From: CAZTPC01 sp964615565
GTDB lineage: Bacteria > Patescibacteriota > Saccharimonadia > Saccharimonadales > AWTP1-31
Length of the DNA stretch: 45,283 bases
Assembly (NCBI GenBank): GCA_964615565.1
Contig: CAZTPC010000008.1
Span: 1-45,283, forward strand
Direction: 5' to 3'
The notes under the pieces were generated by a model. That model was not told the DNA's origin, made no database searches, and saw only the letters and a list, made by a program, of their open reading frames with translations. Of the stretch, positions 1 through 7,331 are shown one piece after another. Position numbers and translations under genes: made by a program. Each line of letters starts with the position of its first letter. Within the stretch, counting starts at the first letter, position 1.

Positions 1-59
1 TTCTGTTACATAATGTCAATACTATTTTACTTTTTTGAGGGTTTGGCAAAAATGTTCTT

Positions 60-922
60 ATGGTAACAAATGTACTTACGGTTACTAAAACAGGGGTGGC
101 AGGGCAGTTAGCAGAACTACCGCAGCCAGTAAGAGAGGTGTACTACAGGGGTGATTTTGAGAACCTTATGGGGCGACCTCGAGTCGCAATTGTAGGTAGT
201 CGCCGCGTGTCTGCCTATGGTCAACAGACAACAACACAGTTAGCAAAAGATCTCTCTAACGCTGGTGTCGTTGTGGTTAGCGGATTAGCATACGGCGTAG
301 ACAGCATTGCCCACCGTGCCACTCTGCAGGCAGGAGGGCAAACAATCGCCGTACTACCGTGCGGTTTAACAAAAGTGTATCCTACGGCTCNNNNNNNNNN
401 AACTTAGCCCAGCAGATTCTAGAGCAGGGCGGTGCACTCGTGAGCGAATATCCGGATGAAACCGTTACCATCATGAAATACCAGTTTATTGCCCGAAATC
501 GGATTATCGCCGGGCTCAGCGACGCTGTACTAATTACGGAAGCAGCCGAAAAAAGTGGAAGCTTACATACTGCACAGTTTGCTCTTGAGCAGGGCACCGA
601 AGTCTTGGCTGTACCAGGTAATATAACAAGTCCAACATCTGGTGGTACTAATCAGTTAATCAAAATGGGCGCCACGCCAATTATGTCGGTCCAAGATGTT
701 CTAGAGATACTTGATATTACGCCACCAATAGAAACCACCTATAAGCCACAGAGCACCGCAGAAGAGTTAATTTTGGAACAACTTCATCATGGTCCGCAAG
801 ATTCCTCTGTGCTCATAAACGGAGCAAAGCTTACGGCATCTGAATTTCAACAAACGCTGAGCGTTCTAGAGGTAAAAGGAGTTATAGCACAAGTCTCGCC
901 TCAAACCTGGATTTTGCAATAA
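60..922 (+). CDS. dprA: DNA-processing protein DprA, interrupted by an assembly gap
   Basis: DprA (Smf) protects incoming single-stranded DNA and loads RecA during natural transformation. The part before the gap carries the Rossmann-like entry (VAIVGSRRVSAYG, then VVSGLAYGVDSIAHRATL). The part after it carries SEYP, the ARNRIIAGLSDAVLITEA block and a C-terminal winged-helix tail. The two parts lie in different frames only because of the ten Ns at 391-400. Codon phase requires a true missing length of 2 modulo 3, and comparison with the family (VYPxxHxxLAQ) suggests about 5 nt, so the gene is probably intact. The ATG at 60 is the first start after an in-frame stop. topA follows, an order also known from Firmicutes. 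Confidence 0.9.
391..400. other. assembly gap of 10 Ns inside dprA
   Basis: Ten consecutive Ns lie between the codons for VYPTA and NLAQ of DprA. A fixed-length N run is normally a scaffolding placeholder, not a measured distance. The reading frame on each side shows the real length differs from 10. Confidence 0.95.
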
Positions 923-987
923 CCTTGCATAACCAACCGTTTTACAGTAATGTTACGTCTTGTCCCAGCTAGTTCACTAGCCCAGGA

Positions 988-996
988 TGGTATACT
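988..996 (+). promoter_or_regulatory. extended -10 promoter of topA
   Basis: TGG-TATACT fits the extended -10 pattern TGN-TATNNT. It lies 28 nt before the topA ATG, in the short space after dprA. No convincing -35 is seen. The same TGN-TATNNT pattern recurs before many other genes in this window. Confidence 0.5.
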
Positions 997-1024
997 TTAA
1001 CCTTAAGTACGTTGATACATATAT

Positions 1025-3346
1025 ATGGCCAAAAATCTCGTAATCGTAGAGTCACCAGCAAAAGCTAAAACCATCGAGAAGTATCTCGGTAAAGAGTTCC
1101 ATGTTCTTTCGAGCATTGGGCATATCCGCGGTATTGCTAAAAAAACTAAAGATGGCAAAGACGCAATCGACGTAAAAAATGGCTTTAAGACCGTCTACGA
1201 AGTAGATCCTGAGAAGAAAAAGACCATTGCCGAACTCAAAAAGGGCGTTAAAGCCGCAGAGACCGTTTGGCTCGCAACTGATGAAGACCGCGAAGGTGAA
1301 GCTATTGCTTGGCATCTCTGTGAAGTGCTCGACCTTAACCCGAAAACAACGAATCGTATTGTATTCCACGAAATCACCAAAGACGCTATCGAACAGGCAG
1401 TTAAAAATCCGCGTAAGGTAGACATGAAGCTCGTCGAGGCTCAGCAAGCTCGTCAGATTCTCGACCGCATAGTAGGTTTTGAGTTATCACCCGTCGTATG
1501 GCAAAAAGTGCCCGGTGGTAAATCTGCTGGCCGCGTACAATCCCCAGCAGTTCGACTACTCGTTGAGCGAGAGCGGGAGATTCGCAAGTTCGAAGGATCT
1601 GCCTCGTATAAAGTAACCGTCGAGCTCAAGGTTAAGGGAGCCACCATGAAGGCTGAACTTCCCAAGAAGTTTGACACCGAAGCCAAAGCCCATGCGTTTT
1701 TGGAAAGTCTTATTGGTTCAACCTTCACTATCAGTAATGTATCAACCAGTCCTGGCACCCGTAACCCCGCACCTCCGTTTACAACCAGCACATTGCAACA
1801 AGAAGCCAACAGCCGCCTAGGCTTTAGCGCCAAAGCTACCATGGGTGCCGCTCAGAAGCTTTACCAAGAGGGTAAGATCACTTACATGCGTACTGACTCG
1901 GTTAACCTTAGTGGTCAGGCACTGTCTCAGATCACCGACTACATAACCACTATATTCGGCAAAGAATACCATCAGTTCCGCACGTACAAAACTAAGTCCA
2001 GTGGTGCTCAAGAGGCTCACGAAGCTATCCGTCCTACCAATGTAGCTACCGAAAAAGCTAGCAGCGATGCCTACAATCAGAAGTTATACAACTTAATTCG
2101 TAACCGAGCTTTAGCCAGTCAAATGGCTCCCGCAAAGATAGAAAACACCACTGTTACAATAACCATTTCAGGAAATAAAGAAGTTCTAGAAGCTAAAGGT
2201 GGGGTAGTACTCTTCGATGGTTTCCTAAAAGTCTATGGCACCAACAAGAAAGAAAGTGACATTTTACCCCCAGTGGCAGCTGGCGATGAGCTCAAACTAG
2301 AGAAAGCCATAGCCAAACAAGTCTTTGCCCGTCCGCCAGCTCGATATTCTGAAGGTGCGCTGGTCAAGAAACTTGAAGAACTAGGTATTGGCCGCCCTAG
2401 CACCTATGCCACTATTATTAATACCGTACAGGTCAGGGGATACGCCATCAAGGGTGAGTCCGAGGGCACCCCTCGTGACACTGTCGTCCTGACGCTCAAA
2501 GATAAAGCAGTGGAGCGCGAAGTAGTTCAGGAGAATACAGGCTCAGACCGAGGCAAATTAGTTCCTACACCAGGCGGAGAAGTCCTCACTGATTTCTTGG
2601 GTGATCATTTTGACCAGGTAGTTGACTACGACTTCACTAAAGATGTAGAGCAAGAGTTCGACGATATCGCCGAAGGCAAGCTAGAACGCAATAAGATGCT
2701 GCAGCACTTTTATGATCCGTTTCACAAGCTTATCGAGCAATCTGGTGGAATAAAACGTAGCGATGTGGCGCAAGCCCGAGAAATCGGTAAAGACCCAAAG
2801 ACTGGCAAAAAAATCTTTGCTCGCTTTGGTCGGTTTGGACCCATGCTTCAAATGGGTGAAGCTGAAGCCAAAACAGAAGATGGTAAAGAAGAGAAACCAC
2901 GATTTGCTCCACTGCCCGCAGGTGCTCGTCTGGAGACCGTTAAACTCGAAGAAGCGCTAGAAATGTTCAAACTACCACGGACTGTCGGCCAAACCGATGA
3001 TGGCGAAGATATCAAAGCTAACATCGGTCGTTTTGGGCCTTATGTACAAGTCGGCAAATTGTTCGTTAGTATCAAACCCCTCGATCCTTTCGAGATCACT
3101 CACAAACAAGCCCTCGAACTCTACAAGGCTAAGCTTAAGGCAGAAGCCGAGAAGCACATAAATACCTTCGAAGACGGTGTGCAGGTGCTTAACGGTCGCT
3201 ACGGACCATATATCTCCGACGGCAAGAAAAATGCCAAGATTCCTAAGGACAAAGATCCAAAAACACTTACCCACGCTCAGGCACTTAAAATCCTCAAGGA
3301 AACTCCCGAGAAAAAGGGCCGCTTCGCCCGTCGTTCCAAGAAATAG
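1025..3346 (+). CDS. topA: DNA topoisomerase I (type IA)
   Basis: This enzyme relaxes negative supercoils through a transient 5'-phosphotyrosine link. The N-terminal TOPRIM domain begins with LVIVESPAKAKTIEKYLG and holds the acidic metal site ATDEDREGEAIAWHL (D86, D88, E90). The catalytic tyrosine is Y287 in ITYMRTDSVNLS. PPFTTSTLQQEA and the ARYSEGALVKKLEELGIGRPSTYA segment are typical of the family. The C-terminus has three GRFGP-type repeats near residues 600, 666 and 722 and ends in a basic tail. I see no four-cysteine zinc fingers of the E. coli type. At 773 aa it is a usual length. Confidence 0.97.
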   Translation: MAKNLVIVESPAKAKTIEKYLGKEFHVLSSIGHIRGIAKKTKDGKDAIDVKNGFKTVYEVDPEKKKTIAELKKGVKAAETVWLATDEDREGEAIAWHLCEVLDLNPKTTNRIVFHEITKDAIEQAVKNPRKVDMKLVEAQQARQILDRIVGFELSPVVWQKVPGGKSAGRVQSPAVRLLVEREREIRKFEGSASYKVTVELKVKGATMKAELPKKFDTEAKAHAFLESLIGSTFTISNVSTSPGTRNPAPPFTTSTLQQEANSRLGFSAKATMGAAQKLYQEGKITYMRTDSVNLSGQALSQITDYITTIFGKEYHQFRTYKTKSSGAQEAHEAIRPTNVATEKASSDAYNQKLYNLIRNRALASQMAPAKIENTTVTITISGNKEVLEAKGGVVLFDGFLKVYGTNKKESDILPPVAAGDELKLEKAIAKQVFARPPARYSEGALVKKLEELGIGRPSTYATIINTVQVRGYAIKGESEGTPRDTVVLTLKDKAVEREVVQENTGSDRGKLVPTPGGEVLTDFLGDHFDQVVDYDFTKDVEQEFDDIAEGKLERNKMLQHFYDPFHKLIEQSGGIKRSDVAQAREIGKDPKTGKKIFARFGRFGPMLQMGEAEAKTEDGKEEKPRFAPLPAGARLETVKLEEALEMFKLPRTVGQTDDGEDIKANIGRFGPYVQVGKLFVSIKPLDPFEITHKQALELYKAKLKAEAEKHINTFEDGVQVLNGRYGPYISDGKKNAKIPKDKDPKTLTHAQALKILKETPEKKGRFARRSKK

Positions 3347-3383
3347 GCAGAAGCTATTGCTTTTATCTGTTTTTATGGTAATA

Positions 3384-3519
3384 TATTTATGACATAGGTC
3401 GTAAGCCATGAACGTATTCTTGTAATTGGTCGCTTGAGAATACGGGAGCTAGTAGCGAAACCGGACGAACCCCAACTCCTTATCAGGACTGGTTCGAACC
3501 AGTCCTTTGTCATAAATAG
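3384..3519 (+). ncRNA. candidate structured RNA or leader between topA and a hypothetical gene
   Basis: Nested inverted repeats fill the intergenic space. An 11-bp outer stem pairs 3384-3394 with 3509-3519. An 8-bp hairpin pairs 3413-3420 with 3437-3444. A short GGAG/CTCC pairing is possible near 3445 and 3477. A perfect 22-nt palindrome covers 3484-3505 and is followed by TTT. A possible promoter (TTGCTT-N16-TAATAT at 3357-3384) would start transcription near 3391, which would leave most of the 5' arm of the outer stem untranscribed. It may be a small RNA, a cis-regulatory leader of the gene at 3529, or a DNA-level repeat. I do not recognise an RNA family. Confidence 0.4.
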
Positions 3520-3528
3520 GAAAATTTT

Positions 3529-4104
3529 ATGCCAGTTATTAAATTTGACTACAGAAGTATTGTAAGTGCTAGCCCCGAAGTTGACTCATGCCCAGCCTAC
3601 CTGGAAACAGCTAAGGGAGAGATCCGTCAGGATAATAAACAAATTGCACTTTTCAACGGCGAACGATGGTATAACGGCCGCGCTATTGCTGGTGCAGTTG
3701 GCCCTATTATCTGTGAACTTTGTGATATCAAATGCACAAACGCCTACATACTTTTAGATGAAGATGGAGTTGAAGTATTACGAAGTGAGACGAATATTCC
3801 TATTAGTGAAACACCTATCAGCATTCGACTTGTAGATGAAGAGACTTATGGTAGTCCTGACTCTTCAACTCAAGTTGATACGTTATCCCCTGACGAAGCA
3901 AGACTCGCTAACTACGGATCGCGATCGCGACTATACAACGCCCTCATTAACACCGCAATCGACTTACATCGGGCCGGTGTTTTAACAGCGGGGCCTGACG
4001 GTGAAATATCTGCGCACCAGGTATCATTTCAACCGGAACTTGGTTTTGGCCAGTCAAATGCGGAGGCATGCATGCCAGAACAAGGGCAGCTAAGTCTATT
4101 CTAA
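3529..4104 (+). CDS. hypothetical protein, 191 aa
   Basis: I do not recognise this protein. It starts MPVIKFDYRSIV and shows no signal peptide or membrane segment. Two CxxC-like pairs of cysteines occur near the middle (ICELCDIKC), which could bind a metal but are not diagnostic. The C-terminal third (SRSRLYNALINTAIDLHRAGVL) looks helical, and the last residues are QLSLF. It stands alone between a candidate structured RNA and a divergently composed protease gene. A weak AGG lies about 10 nt before the ATG. Codon use resembles its neighbours, so I take it as a real gene of unknown role. Confidence 0.7.
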   Translation: MPVIKFDYRSIVSASPEVDSCPAYLETAKGEIRQDNKQIALFNGERWYNGRAIAGAVGPIICELCDIKCTNAYILLDEDGVEVLRSETNIPISETPISIRLVDEETYGSPDSSTQVDTLSPDEARLANYGSRSRLYNALINTAIDLHRAGVLTAGPDGEISAHQVSFQPELGFGQSNAEACMPEQGQLSLF

Positions 4105-4109
4105 TACTA

Positions 4110-4138
4110 TTGCTTCATTATTGTTATTATTGTATTCT
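4110..4138 (+). promoter_or_regulatory. putative promoter of the CPBP protease gene
   Basis: TTGCTT (4110-4115), a 17-nt spacer and TATTCT (4133-4138). The -10 ends 8 nt before the ATG at 4147, so the transcript would be leaderless or nearly so. The -35 is weak. Confidence 0.4.
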
Positions 4139-4146
4139 AGGTTTTC

Positions 4147-4767
4147 ATGAGTCCTGAATCACATCTTCACTCCCGTAGATCCTTTCTGCAAGGTACTGCA
4201 ATCCTTGCAGGTCTTAAAGTACTGAGAGTTGAAATCCCAGCCGCCCTCGGGGCACAGGTAGTAGCAAATAAGATTCAGAATACTACTGATTGGGAAGGCG
4301 CTGAAACATCACCAGATCCAGAAGCAACACCCCGTCAGATCGAAGCCAATGCACTCTCGGAGGCGTTAACAGACTCTGAAGCATATACAGGTCCAACACT
4401 AGGAGAAAGCATCAACACTGTTGTTATTGCACCAGTGTTGGAAGAGGCCGCTTTTCGAGCATTACCATCTTTTGTCCTGTCGAAGTTCACTGGTCATCAC
4501 CACAATCATACCGAGAAATTCATAGGGCTTTCTAAGCCGGAACTAGCTACTGGGGTAGCTAGTTCCACGATATTTGCTGCAAGTCACATTCCTAGGAATC
4601 GTCACTTGAGCAGAAATCCTTTTCCAGCCGCACAGTTTGTATCTGGCATGTTCTTCTGGCGTCTTCAACGTAAGACAGGGTACCAATCTAATGTAGCGGC
4701 GCATAGCGGGCATAACGCTGTTGCGGTCGGCGTTCTGAAAGCTATATCGATAATAAAGAGATCGTAA
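4147..4767 (+). CDS. CPBP-family (CAAX-like) intramembrane metalloprotease with Tat-like N-terminus
   Basis: The CPBP/Abi family motifs are present in order: EExxxR as E99, E100 and R104 in VLEEAAFRAL; FxxxH as FAASH with H147; and HxxxN as H186 to N190 in AHSGHN. Family members are glutamic or metal-dependent membrane proteases used in prenyl-protein processing or bacteriocin self-immunity. The N-terminus carries SRRSFLQG (R10, R11) followed by a short apolar stretch, which resembles a twin-arginine signal. The predicted membrane segments are weaker than usual for the family, and at 206 aa it is short. Substrate and role are unknown. The gene is monocistronic by spacing. Confidence 0.65.
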   Translation: MSPESHLHSRRSFLQGTAILAGLKVLRVEIPAALGAQVVANKIQNTTDWEGAETSPDPEATPRQIEANALSEALTDSEAYTGPTLGESINTVVIAPVLEEAAFRALPSFVLSKFTGHHHNHTEKFIGLSKPELATGVASSTIFAASHIPRNRHLSRNPFPAAQFVSGMFFWRLQRKTGYQSNVAAHSGHNAVAVGVLKAISIIKRS

Positions 4768-4784
4768 CGCTCGTCACTAAGAGC

Positions 4785-4793
4785 TTATCCACA
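4785..4793 (+). promoter_or_regulatory. DnaA box (exact consensus)
   Basis: TTATCCACA matches the consensus DnaA box exactly. It lies between the protease gene and the sigma-4/HARE gene. A single box has little meaning alone, but two more exact copies occur near 15.8 kb. Confidence 0.4.
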
Positions 4794-4894
4794 TATTTGT
4801 ATCTTATTCTAGAAAATACTGCAGTAATATTGACATATACTTTTTATGCTAATAACGCTATTTGGTGCTACAATAAGTTCATTAGCATATATGT

Positions 4895-4923
4895 TTGACT
4901 TATATGATGTTTAGTTATATAAT
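4895..4923 (+). promoter_or_regulatory. sigma70-type promoter of the sigma-4/HARE-HTH gene
   Basis: TTGACT (4895-4900), a 17-nt spacer and a perfect TATAAT (4918-4923). Transcription would start about 5-6 nt before the ATG at 4936. This is one of the closest matches to consensus in the window. Confidence 0.65.
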
Positions 4924-4935
4924 TATAGCTAAATC

Positions 4936-6012
4936 ATGGTAAATATTACTGATAATAAGGAAATATCGAAGATGGCAGAAACAAACGTACCCACTCCTGT
5001 AAATCTTGAAAAAATGGTTAGCGATATTCTTGCTACAATTGAGCGGGAAAGGGAACGAGAGATTGTTTCTCGACGTTTTGGCCTCTTTGACCGAAAAGAA
5101 ACTCTCGAACAGATCGGTGAACTGCTCGGCATCACTCGTGAGCGTGTTCGACAGCTAGAGAAAGCTGTTGTTCAACGACTCAAGGCTAGTGCAGAGAAGA
5201 ACCTGCCACACGTTGCTCAAATCGAAACTCTTCTGCTAGAAAAACTTTCAGCAAACGGCAATGTAGCTCGCGTTTCTACTCTTGCAGATGATTTCAGTGG
5301 AGACAATGAACGACTTACTCAAGCTCGTATTTCGTTTCTTGCAAACCTCTGTCCTAAGCTGATTGTTATCGACGATAACGACCACTTCTACCATGCTGTG
5401 GCTATCAAATCCGTCCACGATGACAAACAACTCCGCACAGCTGTTGCCAAGATTATCGATGCCGTTAAAACACTAGGCCAGCCAAGTAAAATTGATGCAA
5501 TCGCCGAAGCTGTAAATAACAGCGACACCAAGCATGTTGCCGCACTTGCTAGCACGAGCAAGCAGCTAGCTACCCTTAACGGTCTCTGGGGTCTTATCAA
5601 GTGGCCTATGGTCAACCCAAAGAACATTCGTGACAAGATCTACGTCATCCTTAACGTCCACGGCAAGCCAATGCACTTTAATGAAATCGCTAAAGCCATC
5701 AAGGGCAGCGAATTCAAGCGCAAAGACGTAACAACTCAGGCTATCCACAACGAACTTATCAAAGACGGTCGTTTCGTCCTCATCGGACGCGGTATCTACG
5801 CTCTCAAAGAGTGGGGCTATAGCAAGGGTACTGTCGCCGATATCATCAGCGATGTTCTCAAGAAGGCAGGGGAGCCACTTCACCGCGATGAAATCGTCAA
5901 GCGCGTTCTCAAGAGCCGCCAGGTAAAAGAAACTACTATTCTTTTAAACCTACAGGGCAAAGCACAGTTCAAGCGCGTCGCCAAAGCCACCTACGCCCTA
6001 GCTGAAGCCTAG
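4936..6012 (+). CDS. sigma-70 region 4 fused to HARE-HTH domains, transcription-associated regulator
   Basis: Residues about 25-80 are a sigma-70 region 4: ERERERE, then RFGLFDRKETLEQIGELLGI and TRERVRQLEKAVVQRLK, the recogniser of the -35 element. No region 2 is present, so it cannot act as a complete sigma factor. Residues about 225-295 and 297-358 look like two HARE-HTH winged-helix modules (for example VHGKPMHFNEIAKAI and AGEPLHRDEIVKRVL), a domain known from RNA polymerase delta subunits and some restriction and chromatin proteins. The likely role is modulating RNA polymerase or binding modified DNA. The start is ambiguous: ATG 4936 fits the promoter as near-leaderless, while ATG 4972 has AAGGA ten nt upstream. 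Confidence 0.75.
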   Translation: MVNITDNKEISKMAETNVPTPVNLEKMVSDILATIEREREREIVSRRFGLFDRKETLEQIGELLGITRERVRQLEKAVVQRLKASAEKNLPHVAQIETLLLEKLSANGNVARVSTLADDFSGDNERLTQARISFLANLCPKLIVIDDNDHFYHAVAIKSVHDDKQLRTAVAKIIDAVKTLGQPSKIDAIAEAVNNSDTKHVAALASTSKQLATLNGLWGLIKWPMVNPKNIRDKIYVILNVHGKPMHFNEIAKAIKGSEFKRKDVTTQAIHNELIKDGRFVLIGRGIYALKEWGYSKGTVADIISDVLKKAGEPLHRDEIVKRVLKSRQVKETTILLNLQGKAQFKRVAKATYALAEA

Positions 6013-6039
6013 GACACCAGGACGGGATAAAAACCGCAC

Positions 6040-6657
6040 ATGATACGTTCTGTCCCGCTATGTGAATTACGTACCCCTTGGCCATCCCAGCCTGTTGTCT
6101 GGCGGGCTAGTGAAGATTACGAGCGAACAGCTAACCTCCGCCAAGATGTTGCTGAGGGCCGTGATTATATTGTTCGCGAGGTGCTTGTAAATCACCCTAA
6201 GTTTAAGATGAACTTCAACGTCGGCCTTTCGAACCTATCAAGGCGTAAAACCAAAACTGTGCTCAGGATGGCAGATAGAGAGTTTAGAGCGTTCACAGAT
6301 GCTGGTTTCGTCTGTCCTCCTGTGGAATGGCACGTATTTACTGATAAGGAAGATAGGGTGCGCACTCTAGCGCGGGTAGCCGTGATCGAAGGAGTTGGTC
6401 TGCCAATTGGCAAGTACTACTCTCAGATGAATGAAGCAGAACGTGCAGAGCTGGGCAGATTCGAAGACATGTATAGCGACTATCTAGCGTCACCAGAAGG
6501 TGGAAAGTATTTTATGTATGATACTGAAAGTCCAGCTCAGTACTTAGAAGGGCAACTACGTAACCCAGTACTTTGTGCTCAGCTCACACCAGAAGTCTCG
6601 ACCTGCCTAGCAGATATTGAACCTGCAAGTTGGAAACTGAGAGACAAAGCAGCCTGA
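6040..6657 (+). CDS. hypothetical protein, 205 aa
   Basis: I do not recognise this protein. It is soluble in appearance, with charged helical stretches and no signal peptide. The segments SNLSRRKTKTVLRMADREFRAF and ERAELGRFEDMYSDYLASPEGG (shown only in part by function of charge) suggest an alpha-helical fold. It follows the sigma-4/HARE gene by 27 nt in the same frame, separated by TAG and TAA stops, and may be co-transcribed with it. No clear Shine-Dalgarno precedes the ATG. It is the last rightward gene before the convergent region. Confidence 0.6.
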   Translation: MIRSVPLCELRTPWPSQPVVWRASEDYERTANLRQDVAEGRDYIVREVLVNHPKFKMNFNVGLSNLSRRKTKTVLRMADREFRAFTDAGFVCPPVEWHVFTDKEDRVRTLARVAVIEGVGLPIGKYYSQMNEAERAELGRFEDMYSDYLASPEGGKYFMYDTESPAQYLEGQLRNPVLCAQLTPEVSTCLADIEPASWKLRDKAA

Positions 6658-6885
6658 ACGTTTTACGAACACCACACACAGCATCCCAATAGTAGTGATT
6701 GTTCGCAATATCGTACAAAATACGAACAAGGGGAATAGTATAGTAAGTAGCCGACAATAGACCCAAAGCTTTAGAAAATGTGGAGATACGTGGGGCAGGA
6801 CTAAATTATTAAATGTTCAAGTGGGTGGGGCAATCAAAATGTAAAATCAACGAGCAACAGAGCAACAAAACAACATGCCGACCAG

Positions 6886-6913
6886 ACGTCGCACAATGTA
6901 TATTTTACGACTC
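6886..6913. other. candidate dif (XerC/XerD recombination) site
   Basis: Two 11-bp arms flank a TGTATA spacer (6897-6902). The inner arms GTCGCACAA and TTTTACGAC are imperfect inverted repeats (7 of 9). The core AATGTATATT is identical to the centre of E. coli dif, but the right arm departs from the usual TTATGTTAA. The position between converging gene sets fits a replication terminus. This is inference, not proof. Confidence 0.35.
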
Positions 6914-7195
6914 GAATATTGAGATAATAGTTGATTAGTGATACCCCTACTGCAGGGGACTATTATGCCGGTATCCCACACATGGTTATAATGTGCTTTC
7001 ATTCAGACATACATTAGCCATCCATACACTCCTAACACCGTTACTGGTGTTCTGTGATATGACGTCGCATTTTGTGCACACGTCCGATAGTATCCACACA
7101 CAAGTTTTCCACAGTACGATTTGCAATATTTGACTTTTGTTCTGTTCTATATGCTTTTATATGTTTTCTCCTCTGCTCTCCATATTTGTATATAT

Positions 7196-7224
7196 TTGAC
7201 ATTTGCTCTACCCTGCAGTGTAAT
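7196..7224 (+). promoter_or_regulatory. orphan sigma70-type promoter in the convergent region
   Basis: Perfect TTGACA (7196-7201), a 17-nt spacer and TGTAAT (7219-7224). It points at the hairpin at 7291-7323 and the end of ftsQ, and no gene follows in that direction. It may drive a small or antisense RNA. Confidence 0.5.
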
Positions 7225-7290
7225 ATATGTTTTTTATTTCTGCGTGTGTATATACATATATGAACATTTTGCGAACACGGAGGAGGGGGC

Positions 7291-7323
7291 GATAGGGGGA
7301 GTATATGATATGCTCCCCCTATC
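7291..7323. terminator. strong hairpin at the end of the dcw cluster
   Basis: Perfect 11-bp arms (7291-7301 and 7313-7323) rich in G and C enclose an 11-nt loop. The hairpin starts 9 bp beyond the ftsQ stop. No T-run follows on the minus strand, so it may be an mRNA 3'-end stabiliser or a non-canonical terminator. Confidence 0.6.
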
Positions 7324-7331
7324 TAAGGAAT

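Larger units (their letters stand above)
6658..7331. other. 674-bp convergent non-coding region
   Basis: No credible protein gene lies here, and short frames in the T-rich right half look spurious. The region separates rightward genes from the leftward dcw cluster. It contains TTGTTCG/CGAACAA arms (6699-6705 and 6723-6729), a dif-like site (6886-6913), a CCCC/GGGG hairpin (6944-6958), an AACACC/GGTGTT hairpin (7034-7051), a relaxed DnaA box TTTTCCACA (7105-7113), a promoter (7196-7224) and a strong hairpin (7291-7323). Confidence 0.7.

Noticed and set aside
3445..3480. CCGGACGA resembling part of a guanidine riboswitch
   Set aside because: Only a short string matches. The rest of the guanidine consensus and its hairpins are absent.
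3484..3519. T-arm-like GGTTCGAACC suggesting a tRNA or tmRNA
   Set aside because: The palindrome gives a 6-nt loop with no proper 5-bp T-stem. There is no acceptor, anticodon arm or CCA, and the overall length is wrong.
6699..6729. GTTCG/CGAAC elements as LexA (SOS) boxes
   Set aside because: The half-sites face the wrong way and are separated by 17 nt, unlike the GAAC-N4-GTTC consensus.
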